A stretch of DNA of 64,000 nt from Mycobacterium sp. D16R12 (GCF_002013465.1 NZ_MAFC01000020.1:62001-126000), one strand, 5' to 3'. Positions 45,686 through 54,885 are shown, counted from the first letter of the stretch. Made by a program: numbers and translations. Notes: generated by a model from the sequence alone, not told the origin.

Positions 45686-46734
45686 TGGTCCGGGTCATCG
45701 ATCTCGGCGGGCTTGGGCAGTGTCTCCGCGTCTCGCCAGATGGTGTTGAAGCGCTCCATCCCGACTCTTCCCACCACGTGGTCGACGAATTTCTTACCAC
45801 GGGTGTATTGACGCATCTTGGCGTCCATGCCGATGAGGGCACGGATGATCCGCTGCAGTGGCGGCTGTTTGCGTGAACGTCGCGCCTCGAAGCGGGACCT
45901 GATGGTGGACACCGACGGGACAACAGCCGGACCCACCGCGTCCATGACGTGGTCGGCATGGCCTTCGAGCAGTGTGCCCAGTACCAGCAGGCGATCCAGT
46001 GCATCCCTACCGCTTTCGGATTGCATGGCGCGCAGCAGATCGACAATCCCGTTCTCGCTCTGCTCCTTCGGCGAGCGGACAAACTCGGCCAGCCTGCCGA
46101 GCATTCGGGCCACATCCTCTTCTTGCTCGTTCGCGAGAGTTGCCAAGGTGCCCGACATGTAGTCCGCCAACCACGGATTGGCCGAGAACTGCACCCGATG
46201 CGTCACCTCGTGCAGGCACACCCACATCCGGAAATCGCTTGGCAGCACCCGAAGTTGGCGTTCCACGGCGATGATGTTGGGGTACACCAGTAGCAATGCA
46301 CCCGCACCGTCAGCGGTGAACGGGTCGTACTGCCCGAGAATGCCCGACGATACGAATGCCAGTACCGCGCCGGTTTGCGCCCCGGTGACACGGCCCGACA
46401 GGAACCCTGAGGGGCCGCCGTCGCCGCCGGCCATCACACGCATGGACTCGGCCGCCGCCGCGATCCAACGGGGGCGATCGATGATCTGCGCCTCCGGTAT
46501 CGCCAGACCATCCGCCAGGCCGGTGAGCTCACGCACCGGGGCCTCCGCACGCCGCGACGCATCCGACAGCTCGGCGATGGCCTGCTCGCGGGTGTATTCG
46601 GTGGTGGGCGGCGCGGGGCGTGCCAGCTTGGCGCCCACTGTCGCGGCGAACTCCCAGTTGACCATGCGGCCAACCGTCAGCTCGGGACGCTCGGTTCCGG
46701 CTCCGCCCTTCCCGACCCGATCCGGCACAGCCAT
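45664..46734 (-). CDS. Zincin-like protein of the DUF2342 family (Rv3626c-like)
   Basis: 356 residues. A zinc-protease motif HEVTH is at 175-179, with conserved flanks (FRMWVCLHEVTHRVQFSANPW). The family is annotated as 'coenzyme F420 biosynthesis-associated' or zincin-like; no peptidase substrate is known to me. Conserved order dacB-Rv3626c-tilS-hpt is kept on this strand. It overlaps dacB by one base at its start and tilS by 22 at its end. Confidence 0.9.
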   Translation of the reverse strand: MAVPDRVGKGGAGTERPELTVGRMVNWEFAATVGAKLARPAPPTTEYTREQAIAELSDASRRAEAPVRELTGLADGLAIPEAQIIDRPRWIAAAAESMRVMAGGDGGPSGFLSGRVTGAQTGAVLAFVSSGILGQYDPFTADGAGALLLVYPNIIAVERQLRVLPSDFRMWVCLHEVTHRVQFSANPWLADYMSGTLATLANEQEEDVARMLGRLAEFVRSPKEQSENGIVDLLRAMQSESGRDALDRLLVLGTLLEGHADHVMDAVGPAVVPSVSTIRSRFEARRSRKQPPLQRIIRALIGMDAKMRQYTRGKKFVDHVVGRVGMERFNTIWRDAETLPKPAEIDDPDQWITRVL

Positions 46735-48131
46735 CAGCTACATCCGCAGGACCGCAAGACCGCTGCGGTGTTGTCCACCGCGTTGCGCGCGGTCGGCGCG
46801 GTCGCCTGGTTCTGCATCAAGGTGAAAGTCAGCACCCGCCCGCTGACGTCGGTGACCACGCCGGCCAAGGTGTTCACGCCCGTAAGCGATCCCGTCTTGG
46901 CACGTAACCACCCCGCCGCAGCTTGGTTTTGGATGACAAAGCGTTCGGACAACGTGCCACTGCCACCGGCGATGGGCAGCACATCCAGCAGCGGGCGCAG
47001 CTTCGGCTGATCCGGGCCGGCGGCCGCTCCGATCACCTCGTTGAGAGTGCGCGCGGTGACCCTGTCGTCCACCGACAGCCCACTGGAATCACGCAGTGTC
47101 AGACCCGTCAGATCGATTCCTGCGCTGCGCAATTGGCTCGTGACCGCATCGACGGTTCCGGAGAAGGTCTGCGGCCGGCCCGAGGCCAGTGCCACCTCGC
47201 GGCCGATGGTTTCCGCCATGACATTGTCCGAGGCGTTCATCATCTCGCGCAGCCGTTCCATCAGCGGTGCTGACTGAACGGAGGCAATGGATTTCGCCGA
47301 CGGCGGCGCCGAGTCCAACCGCACCACGTCGGGATCAACCCCGAGCGCCGTGGCGAGTGCCCGCCCCGCATCGAGTGCGGGGGTGGTGGAACGACGCGAG
47401 TCGTAGTCGGTCGGCTGCGTACGTCCGGCGTCGAGCATCACGGCCTGGATGGGCGCGACGTCGCCGCCGTCGATATCGGCCGGGTCCCATCCGGGCGCCA
47501 TGGACGGTCCACCAAACCGGCTGATGTCGACCGTGATCGACGTGACCGTGACTCCCGACTTACGTACCTGGTCGGCCAGATCGGTGATGCGTGCGGCATC
47601 GCGGTACCAGGTGTCGGCGTCCGCCGGCGCCGCGCTCAGAATCGGGTCGCCGCCGCCGACCAAGGTGACCAGTCCACGCTGTCCGGCGGTATCCGCCACA
47701 ACCGAGGTGGTGAGTTTCGCGGCTCGATCAAGGGTAAGCAGCGCTGCCGCGGCGGTGAGCACCTTGTTGGTGGATGCGGGCACCATCGGCACCGTGGAGC
47801 CCTGCTGCCACAGCTCGCGGCCGGTCAGTGCGTCGGTCACCCGGCCGGTGAACATGGCCAGCGCCGGATCGGCCAGCGCCTTATCGAGTGCCTGTGCCAA
47901 ACCATCTGTCGTCGGAACCGGTGCCGAATCCGAAACCGGCACGACACCTGGTTTCGGGGTGACAAGCGTCGGTTCGGGATCGGTGTCCTGCGACTGGCGG
48001 GAGGTGGAGGCTCCGGTGGTCAGCGACGCCACGAGAACCAGCGCGGCAATCGCCAGCACGACGGCGACGGCCAGCAGGACGTGGGTGGAGCGCCGCCAGT
48101 GCCGCGGATCAAGTGCCCTGGCGGTGACCAT
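46734..48131 (-). CDS. dacB: D-alanyl-D-alanine carboxypeptidase (PBP4/DacB type, Rv3627c-like)
   Basis: 465 residues. One N-terminal membrane helix (HVLLAVAVVLAIAALVLVASL), then the peptidase S13 domain with SxxK at STNK (Ser 120... reading PAST-NK from 118), SDN in NASDNVMAE, and KTG in RAKTGSLTG. It trims D-Ala or cleaves cross-links in peptidoglycan. ATG at 48131 gives a length close to the M. tuberculosis protein; upstream in-frame codons run into the repeat and were not used. Confidence 0.93.
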   Translation of the reverse strand: MVTARALDPRHWRRSTHVLLAVAVVLAIAALVLVASLTTGASTSRQSQDTDPEPTLVTPKPGVVPVSDSAPVPTTDGLAQALDKALADPALAMFTGRVTDALTGRELWQQGSTVPMVPASTNKVLTAAAALLTLDRAAKLTTSVVADTAGQRGLVTLVGGGDPILSAAPADADTWYRDAARITDLADQVRKSGVTVTSITVDISRFGGPSMAPGWDPADIDGGDVAPIQAVMLDAGRTQPTDYDSRRSTTPALDAGRALATALGVDPDVVRLDSAPPSAKSIASVQSAPLMERLREMMNASDNVMAETIGREVALASGRPQTFSGTVDAVTSQLRSAGIDLTGLTLRDSSGLSVDDRVTARTLNEVIGAAAGPDQPKLRPLLDVLPIAGGSGTLSERFVIQNQAAAGWLRAKTGSLTGVNTLAGVVTDVSGRVLTFTLMQNQATAPTARNAVDNTAAVLRSCGCS

Positions 48132-48165
48132 GCTCTGCAGGGTATCGCTATCCTGGTGCGCGCTG

Positions 48166-48228
48166 GACGAGCGCTTGTGCAAAGACCGACCGACGTAGAT
48201 CAGCGCTCGCGCGAAGACCGACCGACTG
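48166..48228 (+). repeat. Two diverged copies of the GC-rich repeat upstream of ppa
   Basis: Units at 48171-48194 (GCGCTTGTGCAAAGACCGAC) and 48203-48226 (GCGCTCGCGCGAAGACCGAC) are exactly 32 bases apart, the same spacing as the first two units after lpqF. They sit between the divergent dacB and ppa starts, so they could influence either promoter. Confidence 0.75.
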
Positions 48229-48255
48229 AGTACCACCGACATTCAAGGAGCGGGT

Positions 48256-48744
48256 GTGGAGTTCGACGTCACGATCGAGATCCCCAAGGGACAGCGCAAC
48301 AAGTACGAGGTCGATCACGAGACCGGCCGCGTACGCCTGGACCGTTACCTCTACACCCCGATGGCCTACCCGACCGACTACGGATTCATCGAGAACACCC
48401 TCGGCGAGGACGGCGATCCGCTGGACGCGCTGGTGCTGCTGCCCGAGTCCGTCTTCCCCGGTGTGATCGTCGAGGCTCGGCCCGTCGGCATGTTCAAGAT
48501 GGTCGACGACGGCGGCGGTGACGACAAGGTGCTGTGTGTGCCCGCAGGCGACCCGCGGTGGGATCACATCCAGGAAATCGGCGATGTGTCGACCTTCGAG
48601 CTGGATGCCATCAAGCACTTCTTCGTCCACTACAAGGACCTGGAGCCCGGCAAGTTCGTCGAGGCTGCCGACTGGGTGGGCCGCACCGAAGCCGAGGCCG
48701 AGGTCATCGCCTCGTTCGAGCGTCTCAAGACCCAGGGCCACTGA
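48256..48744 (+). CDS. ppa: Inorganic pyrophosphatase
   Basis: 162 residues, the family I soluble type. Metal-binding motifs: [25 protein letters not shown], and [11 protein letters not shown] (DxDxxD). It hydrolyses pyrophosphate and drives biosynthetic reactions. The GTG start has AAGGAG at the correct distance. It is convergent with the MmpS-like gene, six bases away. Confidence 0.97.
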   Translation: MEFDVTIEIPKGQRNKYEVDHETGRVRLDRYLYTPMAYPTDYGFIENTLGEDGDPLDALVLLPESVFPGVIVEARPVGMFKMVDDGGGDDKVLCVPAGDPRWDHIQEIGDVSTFELDAIKHFFVHYKDLEPGKFVEAADWVGRTEAEAEVIASFERLKTQGH

Positions 48745-48750
48745 CCCGAG

Positions 48751-49437
48751 TCAGGGCGCCACGCATACGGCGCCCATCGGACCGCTGTTACTGACGACGA
48801 CGACACCGTCGACGGTGATCGAACAACTGGCCTCACCCCAGTCGACAATCATGCGCGGTGACGCCGCAGAGTTGGTGATCGTCACCGAGACACCCCAGGG
48901 CAGCTTGATGTCTTGGATCGTCACCAGCTCGGTGCCGGTCCAATAACTGACCTTCAGCCCGAAATGTGGTGGCAGCGGGTCGACGCCCGAACCCCACGCG
49001 CTGTAGGTGACGCTCTTGCCTCCTGCTCCCGACCCGCCAGGGCCTTCTCCAGCGGTGGGCACCGGCTTGGGCGCCTCGGTCGTGGTGGGGACGGGAGGCG
49101 CCTCGGTGATCGTTGGAGTGGTCTGAACGCCTGTGCTGGGATTCGGCGGGGGTGGTGAGGGCGGGGGCGGTTCGGTCGTGGTTGTCGACGGCAACGGGAC
49201 ATCGTTGGGCCCCGTCCACGTTGTCGACGGGGTGACGGTGACGGTCGTCGGGGCTGCCACCTCGGTTCGGCGGGTGATCACCAAGATCGCGGTCAGGGCT
49301 ATCGCCAGCACCGCCAGCACACTCACTCCGGCGACTATCCACGGCCACTTCGGGGGCTTCGGATCCTCGGGATATGGAATCGGGTCGCCGGGCGGCCACG
49401 GCTCCTGCGGGTACTGCTCCCAGGCTGGATCCGTCAC
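48751..49437 (-). CDS. MmpS-like membrane-anchored protein
   Basis: About 228 residues: a Pro-rich cytoplasmic N-terminus, one transmembrane helix (WPWIVAGVSVLAVLAIALTAIL), a long Thr/Pro linker, then an MmpS-like domain (VTYSAWG, IKLPWGVSVTI, CSITVDGVVVVSN). The layout is that of MmpS proteins, but no mmpL is adjacent. It shares the VTY-LPW-C..VDG pattern with the two secreted proteins at the start of the window. GTG at 49437 is used; an ATG at 49473 is possible. Confidence 0.8.
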   Translation of the reverse strand: MTDPAWEQYPQEPWPPGDPIPYPEDPKPPKWPWIVAGVSVLAVLAIALTAILVITRRTEVAAPTTVTVTPSTTWTGPNDVPLPSTTTTEPPPPSPPPPNPSTGVQTTPTITEAPPVPTTTEAPKPVPTAGEGPGGSGAGGKSVTYSAWGSGVDPLPPHFGLKVSYWTGTELVTIQDIKLPWGVSVTITNSAASPRMIVDWGEASCSITVDGVVVVSNSGPMGAVCVAP

Positions 49438-49551
49438 TCTCCCCCACTCCCTCCCCAGTCCTACTGGGTGCAATGTTACGTCGCGTTAAGCTCCTGCAAA
49501 ATGCACGGTCCCCCTCTAGCGAACAGCGGGGACTCGTCGAATCATGGTCCT

Positions 49552-50073
49552 ATGTTGATGCATCAGGGCATCGGCCGCGACACGTTCAACCAGATGCCCG
49601 ACACCAAAGCGGTCCACGCGCTGTACGAGTGTGGTGGCAGCGTGACCTGGGCACGGAGGATCGCCGCGGCGCGGCCGTTCGCCGATTACGACGCCCTGTT
49701 CCGACTCGCCGACAATGAATTGTTCGCGCTGTCCGAGGAGTCGCTGGACGAGGTGCTGATCGCCTATCCGGCGCTCGGAAAACGCCCTGGAAGTGCACGA
49801 TCCCATGCCGAGCAGTGTGCGATCCGCGATGAGACCCCGGGGATGATGGCCGCGCTGCGGGCCGCCGCGCATCGCTACGAACACCACTTCGGGCATCGCT
49901 TCGTCATGCACATGTGCGGTCAGGACGGCTCCTCGGTGCTGCGCGCGATCTCCGACCGCATGCACCACGACGTCGATACCGAGCGCAAGGTGACGCGCAA
50001 CGAACTCGCGAAGATCAACCGCACCCGGCTGGAGCGCATGCTCGGCCCCGAGGGTGGTTACGACAACTGGTGA
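49552..50073 (+). CDS. OHCU decarboxylase (UraD)-like protein
   Basis: About 173 residues. The fold pattern of 2-oxo-4-hydroxy-4-carboxy-5-ureidoimidazoline decarboxylase is clear: GGSVTWARRIAAARPF, SARSHAEQ, YEHHFGHRFVMHMCGQD, and a helical C-terminus (NELAKINRTRLERML). The catalytic histidine that normally opens the HPxxG motif is a tyrosine here (AYPALGKRPG, Tyr 72). No other urate-pathway gene is nearby. It may have changed function. Two ATGs, 49552 and 49558, are possible starts. Confidence 0.78.
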   Translation: MLMHQGIGRDTFNQMPDTKAVHALYECGGSVTWARRIAAARPFADYDALFRLADNELFALSEESLDEVLIAYPALGKRPGSARSHAEQCAIRDETPGMMAALRAAAHRYEHHFGHRFVMHMCGQDGSSVLRAISDRMHHDVDTERKVTRNELAKINRTRLERMLGPEGGYDNW

Positions 50074-50076
50074 GCC

Positions 50077-50514
50077 CTACGCCGCCAGCGGTATCCGCTG
50101 GGGCAGCAACGCGAGTACGCGGCGCGTGGCACAACCGATATCCGTGGTGGGCGACGCCGGAATCAGAGTTACCCCGTCGGCCACGCCCGCCAGGTAGATA
50201 TCGGCGATCAAACCCGCCAGCCCTTCCGGGGTGCCCGCATACGAGACTGCTGTCGGAACCCTCAGGCTCGCGAAATGTTTACGCGCCGAACGCGAGTCGG
50301 CCTCGATGTGCACGTAGACGTCCAGGATGACCGCAAGTGCGTCCTTGCGCGCGGTGCGCAGAGAATGCCGGGCCCGCTGTGCCTGTTTGAGATCGGGGGC
50401 GTTGACGCGTGCGGTAACACCTGCTCCGTTGGTCAGTTCGCGCCAGCCTGCAGCATCGTCGGTGAAAACCCGAAACGTCTGATGTTGTGTCGCCACAGCC
50501 GCCACGGTACTCAC
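50077..50514 (-). CDS. Short protein resembling the C-terminal part of LLM oxidoreductases
   Basis: 145 residues, GTG start. Its second half (YAGTPEGLAGLIADIYLAGVADGVTLIPAS then IGCATRRVLALLPQR) looks like the end of a luciferase-like monooxygenase, where GTPE..A.L marks the last barrel helix. The N-terminal barrel is missing. It could be a truncated enzyme or a small family of its own. It is convergent with the UraD-like gene, three bases apart. No function can be given. Confidence 0.6.
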   Translation of the reverse strand: MSTVAAVATQHQTFRVFTDDAAGWRELTNGAGVTARVNAPDLKQAQRARHSLRTARKDALAVILDVYVHIEADSRSARKHFASLRVPTAVSYAGTPEGLAGLIADIYLAGVADGVTLIPASPTTDIGCATRRVLALLPQRIPLAA

Positions 50515-50565
50515 GAGGTCAGGACATGGCCATCGTTGAATTCCGGGTGAGCCGATAAGCCCCGA

Positions 50566-51525
50566 TCACACCGCCGGCTGCTCGGTGAGCGGCGGGGCCG
50601 GAGTGCGCTCGGTCAGATTGTCGATAACACGTTGCACCTTGGGCATGAGCGTGTCGAGGTCCAATCCGAGCCAGTACGGAATCGGATACATGAAATGCCG
50701 ATTGAGACCAGGCAGGAGCCTGCTCAGGAAGTAGCCCAGCCATGCTTCGGGACGCACCGGGGCCACCGCAAAGTTGTAGCGCGCCGCGCGGACCGTGGCA
50801 CGCGCAACCTGCGGCGGGCCGATGAGCTGGTCGAGTACCCGCATCGGGGCAGAGGACTGGAAGGCCTTCATGGCGTTGTTCGCACGCTCGCGCACATCAT
50901 CGCTAAGGTCCAGCCCCGCGACGGTGGCGTTTACCCCGATGTTCGTGTTGATGAAGCCGGGGCATACCGCAGATACCCCTATTCCCTTGGGTCCCAATTC
51001 CATCCGCATGCACTCGCTCAGCATCTTCACCGCTGCCTTGGAGGCCGAGTAGGCGGGGAAGATCGGCGTCGGCGTGATGGCTCCCGCCGAGGCGATATTG
51101 ACGATCTGGCCGCCGCGGCCACGTTCGGCCATCTGCTTGCCGAATACTCGTCCGCCATAGGCGACACCGAATACGTTGACCCTGAACTGTTTTTCCCAGT
51201 GCTCCTGCTCAAGGTCGAAGAAGCGCCCACCGACCATGATGCCCGCGTTGTTCACTAGCACGTCGGGGACGCCGTATTCGGCCCGCACCTGATCAGCGAA
51301 CCGCTCCCAGGCGGCCGGGTCGGTGACATCGAGCTGAAAAGCCACCGCCCGGTGTCCCTTCCGGTGAATGATCGCCGCCGTTTCCTGGGCGGTCGTCAGA
51401 TCCACATCGGAGGCCACCACCTCCGCACCGCCCCGTGCGAATTGGATGGCGATGGCTCGCCCGATGCCGCTTCCGGCACCGGTTACGACGACAAGTTCTG
51501 GTTTGCGCCCCGGCAGCAGTCTCAT
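50566..51525 (-). CDS. Short-chain dehydrogenase/reductase
   Basis: 319 residues. Classical SDR motifs: TGAGSGIG, NNAG, and the YSASK catalytic Tyr/Lys with the upstream NIASAG serine. A C-terminal extension after ~250 contains hydrophobic segments. It overlaps the monooxygenase gene by four bases (ATGA), so they are co-translated; SDR plus Baeyer-Villiger enzyme is a common pair in which alcohol oxidation precedes oxygen insertion. The arrangement recalls the mymA (Rv3083-Rv3085) locus. Confidence 0.92.
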   Translation of the reverse strand: MRLLPGRKPELVVVTGAGSGIGRAIAIQFARGGAEVVASDVDLTTAQETAAIIHRKGHRAVAFQLDVTDPAAWERFADQVRAEYGVPDVLVNNAGIMVGGRFFDLEQEHWEKQFRVNVFGVAYGGRVFGKQMAERGRGGQIVNIASAGAITPTPIFPAYSASKAAVKMLSECMRMELGPKGIGVSAVCPGFINTNIGVNATVAGLDLSDDVRERANNAMKAFQSSAPMRVLDQLIGPPQVARATVRAARYNFAVAPVRPEAWLGYFLSRLLPGLNRHFMYPIPYWLGLDLDTLMPKVQRVIDNLTERTPAPPLTEQPAV

Positions 51526-53111
51526 CCCACAACCTCCTTGTTGCGCTTGCGCCTTGACGCCGCCTTCACGACCGGCGCCACCGTCTCGGTGCCGTAGCGA
51601 TAGTTGTCCAGCCGGAAGTACTTGTTGTGAAAGTACATTTCACCGAAACCGCCTGGGCGGAAGGGGGAATCACCATGGCTGTCGATGTAGTAAGTATTGG
51701 CCGTCGAACATGCCGGCGAGAGCCACAGGTGATTCTCATTGCGCGCGTGCATCTTGTCGAAGTACGCCTGATGCACATCCTGCTTGACCTCGGCGGTGGT
51801 AGCACCACGCTTCTTCGTCTCCGCGATGACCCGGGCCGCGTGCGCGGTGGTCGACTCGATCAGCATGTGGTACGGCCCAAAGACGTACCCGTAGGGCCCG
51901 AGGACGAGGAAGAAGTTGGGGTAATCCGGGATCGAAACACCCTGATATGCCTGATAACGGTTCTCCTGGAAGAACTGTTTCAGATCCTTGCCGCGCCGTC
52001 CGGTGGTCGGGAAGGCAGGCATGTGATCCCAGATCGCGAAGCCGGTGGCGCAGATCAACACATCCACTTCGTGTTCGACCCCGTCCGCGGTAAGCAGGCC
52101 CTTCTCGGTGATCCGCACAATGGGTTCGGTGACCAAGGCGACGTTGGGGCGGTTGAACGTCTTGAGATAGGTGTTGGAGAACGAGGGGCGTTTACAGCCA
52201 AATCCGTAGTACGGCAGCAGCTTCTCTCGGGTAACCGGATCGTCGACCTGAGTGCGCATCCAGCCACGCATCCGGTTGGCCAGGGCCATCGACGCGGATT
52301 CGACATACTTGGAGTCGAGCTTGAAGACCGCATCCGGAATGTACGCGGTACTGAGGTTGATGGCGTGCCGGATGCCCTTGGCGACACCGGGGAACCCGAA
52401 CAGCGCCCGCCAGAACGCGTTGTACTTCAAGTCAGGCTTGGGCCCCACATAGATGGGAGTGCGCTGAAAGACGGTGAGATGGCCGACCTCCGGAGCAATC
52501 TCCGGAACCAGCTGCAGCGATGTGGCACCGGTGCCGATGACCGCCACCCGTTTTCCGGCCAGCTGAACATCCTTGTCCCACAGCGCGGTATGCATCAGTA
52601 CACCCTGATAGGAATCGATGCCGTCTATCTCGGGGAGCTTGGGCTGCTCGAGACCACCCGTCGCGGCGATCACATGCCGAGCAGTGATGACACTGTCGTC
52701 GTCCAGGGTGAGACTCCAAATATTGTGCGCCTCATCAAATTCCTGACCCACCACGCGTGTGTTGAATCGGATCTTGCCGCGCAGTTCGTGCTTGTCCACG
52801 AGTTCGTTGGCGTATCCCTCAAGCTCGTCACCCGGGGTGAAGAACTTGGACCAGGTGGTCTTCTGGTCATAGGAGAAGCTGTAGATAAAGGTGGGGATGT
52901 CCACGGCCACACCCGGGTACTTGTTGGCATGCCAGGTGCCTCCGGCAGCACCCCACTTCTCCAAGATGACGAAGTCGTGGACTCCCCTTTTGGTCAGCTC
53001 GACACCCGCGCCGATGCCGCCGAAGCCCGCTCCGATGATCACGACCTCATGGTCGGGAACGGCCCGTTCCCGACCGTTGACTTCACTACCCCGCACACGT
53101 GTACTAGTCAT
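51522..53111 (-). CDS. Flavin-containing Baeyer-Villiger-type monooxygenase
   Basis: 529 residues. FAD motif GAGFGGIG and EKWGAAGGTWHANKYPG, fingerprint YQGVLMHTALW (Tyr for Phe at the first position of FxGxxxHxxxW), and NADPH motif GTGATS. It heads the operon with the SDR. The ATG is about 80 bases downstream of the aminotransferase gene. It is a paralogue of the monooxygenase at 43226, but clearly different in sequence, so the two are not recent copies. Confidence 0.93.
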   Translation of the reverse strand: MTSTRVRGSEVNGRERAVPDHEVVIIGAGFGGIGAGVELTKRGVHDFVILEKWGAAGGTWHANKYPGVAVDIPTFIYSFSYDQKTTWSKFFTPGDELEGYANELVDKHELRGKIRFNTRVVGQEFDEAHNIWSLTLDDDSVITARHVIAATGGLEQPKLPEIDGIDSYQGVLMHTALWDKDVQLAGKRVAVIGTGATSLQLVPEIAPEVGHLTVFQRTPIYVGPKPDLKYNAFWRALFGFPGVAKGIRHAINLSTAYIPDAVFKLDSKYVESASMALANRMRGWMRTQVDDPVTREKLLPYYGFGCKRPSFSNTYLKTFNRPNVALVTEPIVRITEKGLLTADGVEHEVDVLICATGFAIWDHMPAFPTTGRRGKDLKQFFQENRYQAYQGVSIPDYPNFFLVLGPYGYVFGPYHMLIESTTAHAARVIAETKKRGATTAEVKQDVHQAYFDKMHARNENHLWLSPACSTANTYYIDSHGDSPFRPGGFGEMYFHNKYFRLDNYRYGTETVAPVVKAASRRKRNKEVVG

Positions 53112-53155
53112 TCGACGTCCTTGTCAGTCCGACCCTGCGATGTGTCGAACTGAAA

Positions 53156-53182
53156 GTATCACGTATTAAGAGTTACGGATAC
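53156..53182. promoter_or_regulatory. Imperfect dyad upstream of the monooxygenase-SDR operon
   Basis: A 27-base element begins GTATCACGTA and ends TACGGATAC. The outer GTATC/GATAC arms are perfect and the inner ACGTA/TACG halves match with a one-base slip. It lies 45 bases upstream of the monooxygenase ATG in an AT-rich spot. A regulator-binding site is inferred only from position and partial symmetry. Confidence 0.35.
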
Positions 53183-53193
53183 TGCGTTGATGT

Positions 53194-54501
53194 CTAGGCC
53201 ACCAGGAAATCCGGCAGGGGCCGCTTGTCGTCAACCGGCCCAACTTGTCCGTCGCGCTCGGTATAGGTCAGCGCCGGGCCGTGGCGGACAAGCTCACCGA
53301 TCGCATCGACGAGGCGCGTGATGTCACTCGCGGTGGTTCCCAGCCCGATACTCGCGCGCAGCGCACCCCCCGGGGTGCCCAACCTGGCCAGCAGCGGGTG
53401 CGCACAGAATCTGCCGTCACGCAGCCCGATTCCGTGTTCGGCCGACAGATAGGCAGCGGCCACCGACGGTGCATATCCGGCGACAGTGAAGGACACAATG
53501 CCCAGCACGTCACGGCCGGCATTCCAAATACGCAGGGTCTCAACGCCTTCGATTGCGGCGAGCCCGTCCCGAAGTTGGGCGGTGAGCGCATCTTCGATGT
53601 GTCCTATATCCCCCAGGGCCGCCAACGCCTCGCACGCTGCCGCCACCGCGGCGACGCCGACCACATTGGGCGTGCCCGCCTCATGGCGCTGCGGTCCCAC
53701 GAGCCACTCGGCCCCGTCTATACCAACATTGCGAACCGCCCCACCACCCGCAAGATATGGTCGCGCGGCGTCGAGCCAGTCACTTTGCCCCACAAGAACT
53801 CCTGCGCCAAACGGCGCATACAGCTTGTGCCCAGAGAATGCGAGGTAGTCGATTCCTGTTGCCGCCAAGTCGATTCGGCGGTGCGGAACCAACTGCGCCC
53901 CGTCGACTGCGATCCTCGCTCCATACCGGTGCGCGACGGCGGCGAGTTCGGCCAACGGCAGCACCTCGCCGGTGACATTCGAAGCGCCGGTGACGGCCAA
54001 CAATGCGGCGGGCCGCCGGGCGAGCTCGTCAGCCAGCGCAGTGACGGTGTCCGCAATGGTGGCTCGATGCCCTACCACCCGGGCCTCATATCGCTGCCAG
54101 GTCAACAGGTTTGCATGGTGCTCGATGTCGAGAACCACCACCTCACCCGGCACCGCCGAGGCGAGCAGATTGAGCGAGTCGGTGGTGTTGCGGGTGAAGA
54201 TCACATGGTGATCGGCGGCAGCCCCGACGAAGCGTCCCACCTTCTCGCGAGCGCCCTCGTACAGCGTCGTGCACACGCGTGAGGCGTATCCGGCGCCACG
54301 GTGCACGCTGGCGTAGTACGGCAGCAGCTCGGTGACGCGGTCCGCGACATCGCCGAGTGCGGGCGCGCTGGCCGCGTAGTCAAAATTGGCATATCTGATC
54401 CAGCCACCTTGGGCCAGAGGGACTTTGGTATCGGCACCGATAACACGCGCTGCCGGTTGCTCGGACCCAGATTGTGTGGACACTGACACGTGACATCCCA
54501 T
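53194..54501 (-). CDS. Class V aminotransferase / cysteine desulfurase-like enzyme
   Basis: 435 residues. PLP-dependent fold: YANFDYAASAP at the start, TRNTTDSLNLLA, AVDGAQLVPHRRID with the conserved Asp, and FSGHKLYAPFGAGVL with the PLP-binding Lys. It resembles SufS/CsdA and the Rv3778c type, but no iron-sulfur genes are adjacent, so the substrate is open. ATG at 54501 follows GGTGAG; a GTG at 54537 is also in frame. Confidence 0.88.
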   Translation of the reverse strand: MGCHVSVSTQSGSEQPAARVIGADTKVPLAQGGWIRYANFDYAASAPALGDVADRVTELLPYYASVHRGAGYASRVCTTLYEGAREKVGRFVGAAADHHVIFTRNTTDSLNLLASAVPGEVVVLDIEHHANLLTWQRYEARVVGHRATIADTVTALADELARRPAALLAVTGASNVTGEVLPLAELAAVAHRYGARIAVDGAQLVPHRRIDLAATGIDYLAFSGHKLYAPFGAGVLVGQSDWLDAARPYLAGGGAVRNVGIDGAEWLVGPQRHEAGTPNVVGVAAVAAACEALAALGDIGHIEDALTAQLRDGLAAIEGVETLRIWNAGRDVLGIVSFTVAGYAPSVAAAYLSAEHGIGLRDGRFCAHPLLARLGTPGGALRASIGLGTTASDITRLVDAIGELVRHGPALTYTERDGQVGPVDDKRPLPDFLVA

Positions 54502-54762
54502 CTCACCGGACCCGCCCGGCGAGTCCACGCTTGCCACGCCCGGTTGAGCGCAGCCAGGTCGTCACCTGGAGCACCCCACCGTGGAGGAGGGTTGCCGACC
54601 AGCTAGCCAGGGCTTATCGCTGGTACTCATGACCTGTGCGTAGTCTGCTCGCCTGCCGCAGCCACCGTCAAGCGCATTGCGCAGGGTGATTTCAAGTCCA
54701 CGGTGTCGGCTCGTCAATCCGGCCCGATTTTCCGATCCCCACGCGGTAGGGCAGACTGACTA

Positions 54763-54885
54763 GTGGAGGGGAGTATTCCTTCGCTGCGGTGTCGTCATCA
54801 CATCGGCCATTGTCGGACCGGTCGGTGCCGCAGGCCGGTCACCTGCCGGCGGAAGAGACCTCCGGCGTTTTGACGACCGGAGGTT
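54763..54885 (+). promoter_or_regulatory. yybP-ykoY (Mn2+) riboswitch upstream of the TerC-family gene
   Basis: The conserved motifs are present: GGAGGGGAGTATTCC at the 5' side and GGCGGAAGAGACCTCC at the 3' side, with a GTCGTCATCACATCGGCC stretch between. The expression platform is readable. ACCTCCGG (54858-54865) can pair with CCGGAGGT (54877-54884), which contains the Shine-Dalgarno; the same CCTCC is needed for the P1 stem with GGAGG (54765-54769). Folding of the aptamer would therefore free the ribosome binding site. The other 260 bases of this gap (54502-54762) show nothing recognisable. Confidence 0.88.
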
